This document shows positions 16,318-25,181 of a stretch of 64,000 nucleotides of DNA, piece after piece. Location of the stretch: the NCBI GenBank assembly GCA_903904005.1, contig CAIVAR010000139.1:1-64000 (forward strand), written 5' to 3'. This stretch comes from an uncultured Anaeromyxobacter sp. Lineage in GTDB: Bacteria; Myxococcota; Myxococcia; Myxococcales; Anaeromyxobacteraceae. The notes beneath the pieces are model-generated. The model searched no databases. It saw nothing but the letters and a program-made list of their open reading frames with translations, and had not been told where the DNA came from. Numbering within the stretch: the stretch's first letter is position 1; every line of letters starts with the position of its first letter. The position numbers and the translations under genes were made by a program.

Positions 16318-17759
16318 AGCCCGTCATCAAGGCCGGGACCTGGTCCCTCATCGCCACGGCCGTCCGGCGCCGGTGGCTCATGGTCCTCGTCGCCGTGGTG
16401 GTCACGCCGGTGGTCGCGGTGGCCGTCAACAAGGCGATGCCCAACCGCTACAAGGCCACCGCCAAGGTGCTGATCCAGGAGAGCAAGGCGGTCAACCCCA
16501 TCCTGAACGACAAGATGGTGGACTGGAACGTCAAGAACCGCATCCAGGTCCTGCAGGAGCTCATCCGCGGGAACGCCATCCTGGAGAAGGTGCTGCGACA
16601 GACGGGGCAGATCACCGAGAAGGACACGCCCCCGAGCATCGAGGCCAAGGTGGCGCGCTTCCGCAAGGAGGTCGAGGTCTTCGGCCTCGCCAACACCATG
16701 GCGCAGCTCACCGTGACCCAGGGGAGCCCGGACGCCACCTACGAGACCTTGAAGGTCCTGGTCGCCACCTTCATCGGCGAGATGCTCCGGCCGCAGAAGG
16801 AGTCGATAACCGAGTCGGCCGAGTTCCTCCGCGTCCAGATCCAGCGGCTGCGCTCCGAGCTCCAGGGGGACGAGCGGCTCCTCGCCCAGTACAAGGGGGA
16901 GAACGCCACCGAGCTCCCCGAGGTGTTCCACCAGAACCTCGACATGACCCTGCAGCTCCGCAGGTCGCTCGCCGAGGCCGAGACGGAGCTTCAGGCCGCG
17001 CTCCGGAGGAAGGACCTGCTCGAGACCCGCCTGCGTTCCCAGACCCCGGCCTCGCGCCAGGTGGAGGTGAAGCTCCTCGAGGCCAAGGCGCGCCTGCGGG
17101 AGTTGCGGGGGGCCTACACCGACGAGCACCCGGCACTCGAGACGCAGCGCGTCCTCATCCAGCGCCTGGAGGCGGAGCACAACAACCCCGCCCCGGCCGC
17201 CAGCGAATTCGACCTCGCCCATCTCGAGGCGCTCGCCAGCTCCCGAGGGGGGGACCGCCGCACCGGCGGCGGCGTCGATGGCAGGGGAGACCTGCTCTCC
17301 AGCGACATCCTCTCCTACAAGTCGGTCCTCGGCGAGATCGAGGGGGCGCTCGGCAAGGTCCAGGCGGTGAAGCGCCGCCTCGCCCAGTCCGACGGGCAGG
17401 TCCGCGAGTTCGCCCGGAACGAGATGAACGTCACCCACATGCAGCGGGACGTGGATGCCAAGTCGAAGGTCTACCGCGAACTCCTCGTGAAGTACGAGGA
17501 CGCGCTGGTGACGCGCGAGCTCGCGCTCTATGACGAGAAGGGGCAGGTCTGGGTGGTCGAGCCGCCCACCCGCCCCATCCACTCCACCAAGCCGGCCACG
17601 CCCATCGTCGCCATCGGGGGGCTCTTCGGGGGCATCGTCCTCGGGGTGGTCCTCGCTGCCCTCGCCGAGTTCCTCTCCGGGGTCGTTCGCCGGGACCGGG
17701 TGGCCACCATCGTCGGCGTGGACCTGGTGGGAACGCTGGGATCCCGGAGCGCGCCGTGA
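16314..17759 (+). CDS. Polysaccharide co-polymerase / chain-length determinant (Wzz/GumC type)
   Basis: 481 residues from the ATG at 16314. An N-terminal membrane helix (WLMVLVAVVVTPVVAVAV) is followed by the Wzz pattern (YKATAKVLIQESKAVNPIL). A long periplasmic coiled coil (ESAEFLRVQIQRLRSELQ, LLEAKARLRELRGAYTDEHP) precedes the Pro-rich segment VVEPPTRPIHSTKPATPIVA and a second membrane helix (GGLFGGIVLGVVLAALAEF). No kinase domain is fused; the separate P-loop protein upstream may be its partner. It sets EPS chain length and links Wzy to the OPX exporter. Both ends overlap neighbours (ATGA at the start, GTGATG at the end). Confidence 0.9.
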   Translation: MKPVIKAGTWSLIATAVRRRWLMVLVAVVVTPVVAVAVNKAMPNRYKATAKVLIQESKAVNPILNDKMVDWNVKNRIQVLQELIRGNAILEKVLRQTGQITEKDTPPSIEAKVARFRKEVEVFGLANTMAQLTVTQGSPDATYETLKVLVATFIGEMLRPQKESITESAEFLRVQIQRLRSELQGDERLLAQYKGENATELPEVFHQNLDMTLQLRRSLAEAETELQAALRRKDLLETRLRSQTPASRQVEVKLLEAKARLRELRGAYTDEHPALETQRVLIQRLEAEHNNPAPAASEFDLAHLEALASSRGGDRRTGGGVDGRGDLLSSDILSYKSVLGEIEGALGKVQAVKRRLAQSDGQVREFARNEMNVTHMQRDVDAKSKVYRELLVKYEDALVTRELALYDEKGQVWVVEPPTRPIHSTKPATPIVAIGGLFGGIVLGVVLAALAEFLSGVVRRDRVATIVGVDLVGTLGSRSAP

Positions 17760-19096
17760 TGCGCAGGCCCGCCATCGCCGCGGCCACCGCCGTCGGCGCG
17801 GCGGGCGTGGGCTCGCTCGCGATGTACCACCCCATGGCGCCGGCCGGCGCCGTGCTGGGGGCCGCCCTGGGGGTCTACGTCTTCGCGAGCCCGTTCCGGG
17901 CGCTGCTCGGCTTCATGCTGATGCTCCTCCTGCGCCCCGCCGACATCATCCCGGCGCTCGCGGTGCTGCAGCCGGCCAAGCTGTTCGCGCTGGGGGCGCT
18001 GGGGCTCTGGGCGATCGAGAAGATGGTCCGGCAGGACACGAGCTGGGCCCGGTGCAAGCTCGACCTCTATTTCGTCTGGCTCACCGCGGCGCTCGTCGCC
18101 TCCTCGCTCGTGGGTACCGACCCGGGCACCAGCCTCGCGCTCTTCCAGGACGTCTTCGTCAAGATCATCATCCTCTACGTCCTCATCATGAACCTGGTCA
18201 CGACGCCCGGGCGCGCCGCGACCACGCTCACCACCATCGCCGTCGCCTGTGCGTCGCTCGGCGTCTACGCGCTGCAGGCCAAGCTGAGCGGCCAGGCCAC
18301 CATCGAGGGCAGCCGCGCCGGGTTCGTGGGCCTCCTCGGGGACCCCAATGACCTGGCCCTCTGCCTGCTCATGGGCATGCCCTTCCTGGCCAGCGCGGTG
18401 ATGGGCACGAAGGGGAGGCAGCGCTGGTTCTTCGGGATCCTGCTCCTCGCGGTGGTCTCCGGGATCGTCTCCACACAGTCGCGCGGTGGGTTCATGGGCA
18501 TGGGCGCTGCGGCCTTCATCCTGCTGCGCGAGAAGGTGAAGAGCCGGGGCATGCAGGTCGCCATCCTCGCGGTCGGCATGGCCGTGCTCATGGCCGCCTC
18601 CGGCATGTCGAAGCGATCGAGCGGCGGCGGGGAAGGGGACGGGATCGACGAGTCGGCCCAGGGAAGGCTCGACGCCTGGATGGCCGGGGCCCGGATGGTG
18701 AAGGCCAAGCCGATCCTGGGGGTGGGCTACGACCGGTTCGCCGACAACTACCCGTCCTACGTCACCAACGCCGTCATCTGGGGGAAGCTCGAGGCCCACA
18801 ACTCGTTCGTGAAGGCCATCGCCGAGACCGGCCTCGTCGGGTTCATCCCCTTCATGGCGATGGTCGTCCTCTCCTTCCGGTCGGCCTTCCGATTGCGGGC
18901 GCGGCGCGAGGAACTCGATGACCCGCTCGAGCGGGCGGCGGTCGGGTCCCTCTTCCCCACCATCCTGGCCTTCTTCATCTCCGCCTTCTTCCTCTCGCAG
19001 TGCTGGAGCTGGTTCACCTTCATCCTGCTCGCGCTCATCGCGGCGACCGAGCGGAGCATGCCCGCCGCACCCGAAACTCGAGGAGCCACGTCATGA
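17759..19096 (+). CDS. Wzy-type polysaccharide polymerase / O-antigen ligase family membrane protein
   Basis: 445 residues with about ten membrane segments. The Wzy_C region shows STQSRGGFMG and, after a periplasmic loop, GVGYDRFADNYPSY with AHNSFVKAIAETGLVG, the His/Asn-containing signature of this family. It joins flipped repeat units at the periplasmic face. The ATG at 17759 overlaps the stop of the Wzz gene; a GTG at 17756 is the alternative. The position between Wzz and the glycan-modifying genes supports a polymerase over a ligase. Confidence 0.85.
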   Translation: MRRPAIAAATAVGAAGVGSLAMYHPMAPAGAVLGAALGVYVFASPFRALLGFMLMLLLRPADIIPALAVLQPAKLFALGALGLWAIEKMVRQDTSWARCKLDLYFVWLTAALVASSLVGTDPGTSLALFQDVFVKIIILYVLIMNLVTTPGRAATTLTTIAVACASLGVYALQAKLSGQATIEGSRAGFVGLLGDPNDLALCLLMGMPFLASAVMGTKGRQRWFFGILLLAVVSGIVSTQSRGGFMGMGAAAFILLREKVKSRGMQVAILAVGMAVLMAASGMSKRSSGGGEGDGIDESAQGRLDAWMAGARMVKAKPILGVGYDRFADNYPSYVTNAVIWGKLEAHNSFVKAIAETGLVGFIPFMAMVVLSFRSAFRLRARREELDDPLERAAVGSLFPTILAFFISAFFLSQCWSWFTFILLALIAATERSMPAAPETRGATS

Positions 19097-19821
19097 TCCA
19101 GGGACTCATCCGCAAGGTGAAGCGTCGCGAGACGCCCTTCTTCGACCGGCTGTACCGCCTCGCCAAGCGGATCCGCACCTTCGAGGTGCCGGCGCCGAAG
19201 GCGATCTTCCTTCCGGTCTGGTACGTCCACCACGGCCTGCTGAACGGGTTCCGGTGGCTCTCCCGGTCCTTCTACTACCAGCCCATGTTCCGGGCCCGCT
19301 GCGACCGCGTGGGCAAGAACCTGCGGGTGGACCTGGGCGTGCCCTACCTGTACGGCGCCCTGAAGATCCGCATCGGGGACGACTGCACCATGAGCGCCAT
19401 GTCGAGCTTCGTCTCGACCAGCGTCGGCAAGGATCCGGTGCTCGAGATCGGCAACAAGACCTACCTGGGCTGCCGGCTCACCATCAGCGTGGGCAGCCGG
19501 GTCAGCATCGGCAACCACGTCCTCATCGCCGACAACGTCTTCATCGCAGACAACCCGGGTCACCCCATGGACGCGATGAAGCGGCGCAGCCAGGGAGTGG
19601 AGCCGGATCAGATCCGGCCGGTCACCATCTGCGACGACGTCTGGATCGGCAACGGTTGCAAGATCATGCCGGGCGTCACCATCGGCGAGGGATCGGTGGT
19701 CGGCGCCGCCTCCATCGTGACCAAGGACGTCCCGCCATTCACCCTGGTGGCGGGATCCCCGGCCAAGGTCATCCGCGACCTCCGCCCGCTCCCGGTCGCG
19801 TCCGTCACCGCGGCGGCCTGA
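19093..19821 (+). CDS. Left-handed beta-helix acyltransferase (hexapeptide family)
   Basis: 242 residues from the ATG at 19093 (MIQGLIRKVKRRETPFFD), overlapping the Wzy stop. The second half has hexapeptide repeats (VLEIGNKTYLGCRLTISVG, VSIGNHVLIADNVFIADN, VTICDDVWIGNGCKIMPGVT) and closes with GAASIVTKDVPPFTLVAGSP. The catalytic-type His is in NPGHPMD. It probably acetylates a sugar of the repeat unit using acetyl-CoA in the cytoplasm. It is part of the rightward EPS operon; the acyl group and sugar are inferred, not seen. Confidence 0.87.
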   Translation: MIQGLIRKVKRRETPFFDRLYRLAKRIRTFEVPAPKAIFLPVWYVHHGLLNGFRWLSRSFYYQPMFRARCDRVGKNLRVDLGVPYLYGALKIRIGDDCTMSAMSSFVSTSVGKDPVLEIGNKTYLGCRLTISVGSRVSIGNHVLIADNVFIADNPGHPMDAMKRRSQGVEPDQIRPVTICDDVWIGNGCKIMPGVTIGEGSVVGAASIVTKDVPPFTLVAGSPAKVIRDLRPLPVASVTAAA

Positions 19822-19824
19822 GCC

Positions 19825-20928
19825 ATGGCCACCATCCTCCATCTCGTCGCCTCGCCTTTCGTGGGCGGCCCGGAGCGGCAGATGATCGGGCTCGCCCGGG
19901 CGCTCGGCGGGACCGATCGGTCGGTGTTCCTGGGCTTCCCCGAGGGCGGAGCCCTCGACGAGCGGCTCCGCGCGGAAGGCTTGGAGTCGCACCTCCTCGC
20001 CACGACCGGTCGGCCGCTGCGCCAGGCGGTGGCCGAGGTGGCGGGCTGGCTCTCCAAGATCGCCCCCGACGTGGTGATCACCCACGGCTACAAGCCCGAC
20101 CTGGTCGGGCTCCTGGCGTCGAGGCGTGCCGGGATCCCGAACATCGCGGTCTCCCACGGGTGGACCGGGGCCACGCTGCGCGTGAAGGTGAACGAGGCCA
20201 TCGACAAGCTGGTGATGCGCGGCGCGCGGCGGGTGGTGGCCGTGTCCCACCGGCAGGGGCAGCGGGTGAAGGACGCGGGCATCCGGGCCGACCGGGTGGT
20301 GGTCATCCAGAACGCCGTGGATGTCTCCCGCTTCCCCGCGTCCGACGCCGAAACGCGCCGGGAGATGGAGGCGCTCTTCCCGGTCCGGCCGGAGCGGCTG
20401 GTGATCGCGGCAGGCCGACTCAGTCCCGAGAAGGGGTTCGCGGACCTGGTCCGGGCCGCGCGGCTCGTGGTGGACCGGATGCCCGGTGTGGGCTTCCTCC
20501 TCGTCGGGGACGGGCCGCTGCGGGGGGCGCTGGAGGCCGCCATCCGGGAGGCAGGGCTCGACGCGAACTTCGCCCTGGCGGGGTTCCGCGACGACCTCGA
20601 CCGGCTCATGGCCAGCGCCGACCTCTTCGTCCAGTCGTCGCACACCGAGGGGCTCCCCAACGTGGTCCTCGAGGCGGGCGCCTGCGCCGTGCCCATCGTC
20701 GCCACCGCGGTCGGTGGCACCGGAGAGGTCCTGGAGGATGGCCGGCAGGGGCGCCTCGTCCCCCCGCGGGAGCCCGAGGTCCTCGCCCGGGCGATCGTCG
20801 AGGTCCTCTCCGACCCGGCCGCCGCGCGCCGGATGGGGGACGACGCCCGCCGCCGGGTGGTGGCGGAGTTCACCTTCGCCGCCAAGGCCGCCGCCTACCG
20901 GCGCATGCTCGCGGAGTGCCTGTCGTGA
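19825..20928 (+). CDS. Glycosyltransferase family 4
   Basis: 367 residues with the N-terminal loop VASPFVGGPERQMIGLAR, DVVITHGYKPDLVGLLA, the donor domain VIQNAVDVSRFPAS and AAGRLSPEKGFADLVRAARL, and the E-x7-E motif in HTEGLPNVVLEAGACAVPIV. It adds one sugar to the lipid-linked repeat unit in the cytoplasm. It starts 3 bases after the acyltransferase and overlaps the flippase gene by 4 bases, so it is translationally coupled in the EPS operon. Confidence 0.9.
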   Translation: MATILHLVASPFVGGPERQMIGLARALGGTDRSVFLGFPEGGALDERLRAEGLESHLLATTGRPLRQAVAEVAGWLSKIAPDVVITHGYKPDLVGLLASRRAGIPNIAVSHGWTGATLRVKVNEAIDKLVMRGARRVVAVSHRQGQRVKDAGIRADRVVVIQNAVDVSRFPASDAETRREMEALFPVRPERLVIAAGRLSPEKGFADLVRAARLVVDRMPGVGFLLVGDGPLRGALEAAIREAGLDANFALAGFRDDLDRLMASADLFVQSSHTEGLPNVVLEAGACAVPIVATAVGGTGEVLEDGRQGRLVPPREPEVLARAIVEVLSDPAAARRMGDDARRRVVAEFTFAAKAAAYRRMLAECLS

Positions 20929-22196
20929 AGCGCCTGCGCCTTCCGCCCGCCGCGGCGACGATGCTGGTCCAGGTCATCGACATGGGAAGCCAGGTCGTGG
21001 CCGGCGTGCTGGTCGCCCGCGCCCTCGGGCCCGTGGCCATGGGGCATTACACCTTCGCGCTGGCGGTGGCGGGCATCCTGGCCATCGTCCTCCTCTTCGG
21101 GGCAGGGGAGGTGGCCATCACCCTCTACGCCGAGCGGAAGCACGACCCGGGCGCGGTGCTGGAGGGCTCCCTCGCCGCGCTCTCCAAGGGCACCGCCATC
21201 ACGGTCGTGGTCGGCCTGGCCATCGGCCTGGGTCTGCGGCTCGATGCGGATGGCGCCGGGTCGCTGGCGCTGGCCCTTCTTGCACTCATCGTGAACGGCC
21301 TGGCCACCACCTTCAACTACTCCATCCTCGGCCGGGGGGCCTCGGCCCGGGACCTCCCCGTGATCGTCGTGTCCCGCGCGGTGATGCTGGCCGGTGTGGC
21401 CCTGGGAGCCTGGCGCGGGAGCCTCATCATCGCCATGTGCGGCCAGCTGGCGGGGGCGATCACGCTGAGCGCGGGGCGCGCGGCGGTGGTCCACCGGAAC
21501 CTGTTCCCCCTGCGCCCTCGCAGGGATTCCGAGGTGCGCGAGCATTACAGCCGGCGCGGCCGATGGATCGGACTCTCCTCGGTCTTCGGCTCCATCTCGG
21601 CCCGTGTCGACATGATCCTCCTCGAGGGGCTCTCCACCCCTGTCCAGCTCGGCCTCTACGGCGGCGCCTACCGGGTCATCAACGGGGTCGCCACCGGCGC
21701 GGGCGCATTCGCCATGGCGCTCTTCCCCGGACTCGTCTCGGCGGACCCGGCGGCGCGGGCCAAGGCGCGCAAGCTCGGCTTCCTGGCCTCGGTCGGCCTC
21801 TCGGCCGGCCCGCTGCTCATCCTCCCGTTCGCGGGCGCCTTCATCACGCTCCTCTACGGCAAGGGCTGGAGCGATGCGGCCCCGGCCTTCGCCTGGCTCC
21901 TCGGCGCGAGCGTCCTCCAGGTCCAGACGGCATTCCTGTCCCGCCGGATGGTCGCCGCCGGGCGGGAGAAGGTGATGCCCTTCGGCCAGGGGCTCGCGGC
22001 CGCCGCGAACGTGGGCGTGAACCTGCTGCTCATCCCTTCGATGGGTGCCCTGGGCGCCGCCATCGCGACCTTCGTCGCCGAGGCCTGTGTGCTCGGGATC
22101 TACCTGGTCGGGCCGCGGGTGTTCCACCTGTACCGCGCCAACCGTTCCGAAGCGGTGCAGGGCGTCCCGGACGCGACGCCCGCTGCCCCGCGCTGA
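20925..22196 (+). CDS. Wzx-type polysaccharide flippase (MOP superfamily)
   Basis: 423 residues from a GTG that overlaps the previous stop (ATG at 20961 is the alternative). It has about 12 to 14 hydrophobic segments, with typical starting sequence MLVQVIDMGSQVVAGVLVAR and ALGPVAMGHYTFALAVAGI and a mid segment YGGAYRVINGVATGAGAFAM. It would flip undecaprenyl-linked repeat units to the periplasm. The gene sits between a glycosyltransferase and WecB in the EPS operon. A GTTCC-GAAGC-GGTGC motif lies inside its 3' end, upstream of the next promoter element. Confidence 0.87.
   Translation: MKRLRLPPAAATMLVQVIDMGSQVVAGVLVARALGPVAMGHYTFALAVAGILAIVLLFGAGEVAITLYAERKHDPGAVLEGSLAALSKGTAITVVVGLAIGLGLRLDADGAGSLALALLALIVNGLATTFNYSILGRGASARDLPVIVVSRAVMLAGVALGAWRGSLIIAMCGQLAGAITLSAGRAAVVHRNLFPLRPRRDSEVREHYSRRGRWIGLSSVFGSISARVDMILLEGLSTPVQLGLYGGAYRVINGVATGAGAFAMALFPGLVSADPAARAKARKLGFLASVGLSAGPLLILPFAGAFITLLYGKGWSDAAPAFAWLLGASVLQVQTAFLSRRMVAAGREKVMPFGQGLAAAANVGVNLLLIPSMGALGAAIATFVAEACVLGIYLVGPRVFHLYRANRSEAVQGVPDATPAAPR
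22144..22158. promoter_or_regulatory. EPS dyad-type site inside the flippase 3' end
   Basis: GTTCC-GAAGC-GGTGC matches the left half and spacer of the GTTCC-GANNC-GGAAC dyad found beside the regulator gene. It lies about 70 bases upstream of the sigma-54-type element of wecB. Confidence 0.4.
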
Positions 22197-22229
22197 CGCA
22201 CTTCGGTGTCGGATGTCCTCCCCGGGGGC

Positions 22230-22244
22230 TGGCACCCCCCGTGC
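22230..22244 (+). promoter_or_regulatory. Candidate internal sigma-54 promoter before wecB
   Basis: TGGCAC-CCCCC-GTGC(A) keeps the full -24 box and GG-N10-GC spacing. It lies in the 62-base gap between the flippase stop and the wecB ATG at 22259. It would drive the precursor genes separately from the operon start. Confidence 0.6.
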
Positions 22245-22258
22245 AATCCAGGGACGAC

Positions 22259-23416
22259 ATGAAGAAGATCAACGCTCTCGCCGTGATCGGCACCAGGCCC
22301 GAGGCCATCAAGATGGCCCCGGTCGTCCGGGCACTCCGCGCCACCGGCCATTTCGACGTCCACGTCCTGTTCACCGGGCAGCACCGCGGCCTTCTCGATC
22401 AGGCTGCCGCCGACTTCGGGCTCGTCGCCGACGCCGACCTCGACCTCATGCGCCCCGACCAGGGGCTCGCCAGCCTGACCGCCAGGCTCCTCGAGGGAAT
22501 CGAGGGGGTGATGGCGCAGCGGAGCTTCGACGTCGTCCTGGCCCAGGGGGACACGACCACCGTGCTCGCCTCCGCCATGACCGCCTTCTACCGCCGGATC
22601 CCGTTCGCCCACGTGGAGGCCGGGCTTCGGACCGAGAGCATCGACAGCCCCTTCCCCGAGGAGGCCAACCGCCGCCTCGCGGGGGCCCTGGCGAGCATTC
22701 ACTACGCCCCCACCCGGGGAGCGCTCACCAACTTGCTCGCCGAGGGCGTGTCGGCCGACCGCATCGTCGTCACCGGGAACACCGGGATCGACGCGCTGCT
22801 CGACGCCTCGGGACGATCCCCGCAGCTGCCGGTCCCGATCGCCGAGGTGGACAGGCTCGTCCTCGTCACGCTGCACCGGCGCGAGAGCCTGGGCGCGCCC
22901 CTGCGGGGCGTGCTGGGCGCCATCCGTGACGCCATCGCCGGCGTTCCCCGTGCGCGGGTCATCTGGCCCGTCCACCCCAATCCGCACGTGCGCCAGGCTG
23001 CCCAGGAGGTGCTCGGCGGCGTTTCCGGCGTCCAGCTCGTGGAGCCGCAGGCCTACCTTCCCTTCGTCTCGCTCATGCAGCGGGCCGACGTCATCGTCAC
23101 CGACTCGGGCGGCGTCCAGGAGGAGGCTCCCACGTTCGGAGCGCCCATCCTGGTGGTGCGGGAGACGACCGAGCGCCCAGAGGGCGTCGACGCCGGGCTG
23201 GCCGAGCTGGTCGGTACCGATCCGGAACGGATCGCGCGCCGTCTCGGAACACTCCTGACCACATCGGTGCGCCGCGCACGGACGGTCAATCCGTACGGCG
23301 ACGGCCGCGCCTCGATTCGCATTGCGGATTCGCTGATCCAGCTGTTCGGCACGCGTCCTGCAAAGTACTCGACTGTTCCGGTCGTGACTCCAACCCATGC
23401 ACTGAAGGTCGCCTGA
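22259..23416 (+). CDS. wecB: UDP-N-acetylglucosamine 2-epimerase (non-hydrolysing)
   Basis: 385 residues from the ATG at 22259 (MKKINALAVIGTRPEAIKM). The family signatures are GTRPEAIKMAPVV, VLFTGQH, VLAQGDTTTVLA, HVEAGLRTESIDSPFPEEAN, VTLHRRES, the PVHPNP loop, and DSGGVQEEAPTFGAPILVVR near the C-terminus. It converts UDP-GlcNAc to UDP-ManNAc in the cytoplasm, which a dehydrogenase can oxidise to UDP-ManNAcA. The dehydrogenase two genes downstream fits this route. Full length for the family. Confidence 0.92.
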   Translation: MKKINALAVIGTRPEAIKMAPVVRALRATGHFDVHVLFTGQHRGLLDQAAADFGLVADADLDLMRPDQGLASLTARLLEGIEGVMAQRSFDVVLAQGDTTTVLASAMTAFYRRIPFAHVEAGLRTESIDSPFPEEANRRLAGALASIHYAPTRGALTNLLAEGVSADRIVVTGNTGIDALLDASGRSPQLPVPIAEVDRLVLVTLHRRESLGAPLRGVLGAIRDAIAGVPRARVIWPVHPNPHVRQAAQEVLGGVSGVQLVEPQAYLPFVSLMQRADVIVTDSGGVQEEAPTFGAPILVVRETTERPEGVDAGLAELVGTDPERIARRLGTLLTTSVRRARTVNPYGDGRASIRIADSLIQLFGTRPAKYSTVPVVTPTHALKVA

Positions 23417-23417
23417 C

Positions 23418-23744
23418 ATGAGCCCTCCCGCCTACGCCGCCGCCCTCCCGATGCCCAGCGCCGCCCTCCCGATGCCCAGCGCCGCCCCCGCCGCCGCCGC
23501 CGCCTTCGCCGCAGGCGAGGTCGTGTCGCTCGCCGGTGTGCAGAACCTCGACGCCGCGGTGCTCTCCTCGCTGGTCCGCACCCACGGCCGGGTCGCTCGC
23601 ACCGGCAGAAAGATCCGGATCGTGAACGCCACCCCCGACGTCGCCCAGATGCTCAAGGACCTCGGCCTCTCCTGGATGCTCGAGGGGCGCCCGCTGCCGA
23701 ACCTCGCGCCGGCCAACGAGCCGATGCGCCAGGTCGCAGCCTAG
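23418..23744 (+). CDS. Small STAS-domain protein in the EPS operon
   Basis: 108 residues. After an Ala/Pro-rich leader with a duplicated ALPMPSA unit, residues ~35-95 have the STAS (anti-sigma-factor antagonist) pattern: VVSLAGVQNLDAAVLSSL, GRKIRIVNATPDVAQMLKDL and GLSWMLEG. The usual phosphorylatable Ser near the start of helix 1 appears displaced (NLDAAVLSSL). It starts one base after the WecB stop. STAS proteins usually switch partner kinases or sigma regulators, so this one may set EPS precursor supply or act with the kinases further on. That role is inference. Confidence 0.6.
   Translation: MSPPAYAAALPMPSAALPMPSAAPAAAAAFAAGEVVSLAGVQNLDAAVLSSLVRTHGRVARTGRKIRIVNATPDVAQMLKDLGLSWMLEGRPLPNLAPANEPMRQVAA
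23440..23481 (+). repeat. Perfect 21-bp tandem duplication in coding sequence
   Basis: The 21 bases at 23440-23460 are repeated exactly at 23461-23481, encoding the doubled ALPMPSA unit. A run of GCC triplets follows at about 23484-23505. The in-frame unit could vary in number by slippage without breaking the gene. Confidence 0.8.
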
Positions 23745-23780
23745 TCGTCTCCCGTCGCCCAACGCCGCACTGGAGGAACG

Positions 23781-25181
23781 ATGTCCACCACCGTCGCAGC
23801 TCGAAGCCCGGTAACAGTCGCGAAGCCCCGGGTCGCGGGCGTGGAGGCGGTCGACGTCGCGCACGATCTCATGGCCCGGATCGAGGCCCGGACGGCCCGG
23901 ATCGGGATCATCGGCCAGGGCTACGTCGGGCTCCCCCTGGCACTCGTCTTCGCCGAGGGCGGCTTCCCCGTGGTGGGCTTCGACGTCGACTCCCGCAAGG
24001 TGGAGGCCCTGGGGCGCGGCGAATCGTACATCAAGCACATCGGCCCGGAGCGGGTGGCCGAGGCCATCCACGGGGGGCGCTTCTCCGCCACCACCGATTT
24101 CGACGGTCTCCGCGCGTGCGACGTCATCGTCATCTGCGTCCCCACGCCCCTCGGTCCGCACCGCGAGCCGGACAACTCGTACATCCACCGCACCGCTGAG
24201 GCGATCGCCCCGCGCCTCCGCCGCGGGCAGCTGGTGGTGCTCGAGTCGACCACCTATCCCGGAACGACCGACGGTGAGGTGCGCCCCATCCTCGAGAGGG
24301 GCGGGCTCCGCTGCCCCGAGGACTTCCTCCTCGCCTTCTCCCCCGAGCGGGAGGATCCGGGCAACGGGCGCTTCTCCACCCGTGCCATCCCCAAGGTGGT
24401 GGGCGGCGTGGACGGCCCCTCCACCGACGCCGCGGTCGCGTTCTACGCCGCCGCCGTCGAGAAGGTGGTCCGGGTCTCGTCGGCCCGCGTGGCCGAGTCG
24501 TCGAAGCTCCTCGAGAACATCTTCCGTTCGGTGAACATCGCCCTCGTCAACGAGATGAAGGTGATCCTCGACGGGATGGGGATCGACATCTGGGAGGTCA
24601 TCGAGGCCGCCAAGACCAAGCCCTTCGGCTTCATGCCCTTCTATCCCGGCCCCGGCCTGGGCGGGCACTGCATCCCCCTCGACCCCTTCTACCTCTCCTG
24701 GAAGGCCGCCGAGCACGGGCAGTGGGCCCGCTTCGTCGAGCTCGCGGGGGAGATCAACACCAGCATGCCGCGCCACGTGTGCGGCCGGATCGCCTCGGCC
24801 CTGAACGACGACGGGAAGGCGGTCCGCGGCTCCCGGATCCTGGTCCTGGGTCTCGCCTACAAGGCCAATGTCGACGACGACCGGGAGTCCCCCTCCTACG
24901 AGATCATCGAGCACCTTCAGGAGTCGGGCGCGACCGTGGACTTCTGCGACCCGCACTTCCCCGAGGCCCGCAAGGGGCGCAAGCACGACCTGACGCTGTC
25001 CTCCATCCCCGTGAGCGCGGAGCGCTTCGCAGAATACGACGCCGTGGTGGTCTCGACCGCCCACGACGTCTTCCGCAACGCCTCCCTGTTCGGGAAGGTG
25101 AAGCTCGTGGTGGACACGCGCAATCTCCTGGCTCCTCTCTTCCCGAACGGATCCCCGCCCTGCCGCCTGGTGAAGGCGTGA
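23781..25181 (+). CDS. Nucleotide-sugar dehydrogenase (UDP-GlcNAc/UDP-ManNAc 6-dehydrogenase type)
   Basis: 466 residues. The Rossmann motif IGIIGQGYVGLPLA follows a ~35-residue N-terminal extension. Family signatures include VIVICVPTPLGPHREPD, LESTTYPGTT, SPEREDPGN, SSKLLENIFRSVNIALVNE, and the catalytic Cys in GPGLGGHCIPLDPFYLSWKA. The C-terminal domain has LGLAYKANVDDDRESPS. The LDPFYLSWKA wording resembles WbpA-type enzymes. With NAD+ it oxidises the C6 alcohol to a carboxylate, giving GlcNAcA or, after WecB, ManNAcA. It overlaps the downstream epimerase by 4 bases. Confidence 0.9.
   Translation: MSTTVAARSPVTVAKPRVAGVEAVDVAHDLMARIEARTARIGIIGQGYVGLPLALVFAEGGFPVVGFDVDSRKVEALGRGESYIKHIGPERVAEAIHGGRFSATTDFDGLRACDVIVICVPTPLGPHREPDNSYIHRTAEAIAPRLRRGQLVVLESTTYPGTTDGEVRPILERGGLRCPEDFLLAFSPEREDPGNGRFSTRAIPKVVGGVDGPSTDAAVAFYAAAVEKVVRVSSARVAESSKLLENIFRSVNIALVNEMKVILDGMGIDIWEVIEAAKTKPFGFMPFYPGPGLGGHCIPLDPFYLSWKAAEHGQWARFVELAGEINTSMPRHVCGRIASALNDDGKAVRGSRILVLGLAYKANVDDDRESPSYEIIEHLQESGATVDFCDPHFPEARKGRKHDLTLSSIPVSAERFAEYDAVVVSTAHDVFRNASLFGKVKLVVDTRNLLAPLFPNGSPPCRLVKA

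Noticed and set aside
18757-20643. Long minus-strand frame across the Wzy, acyltransferase and GT4 genes
   Set aside because: Low-complexity Arg/His/Asp composition and no recognisable motif; it is the mirror of three clearly coding plus-strand genes.
23484-23505. GCC triplet run as a regulatory microsatellite
   Set aside because: It is in-frame poly-Ala coding within the STAS protein and common in GC-rich genes; only the adjacent 21-bp duplication seems notable.
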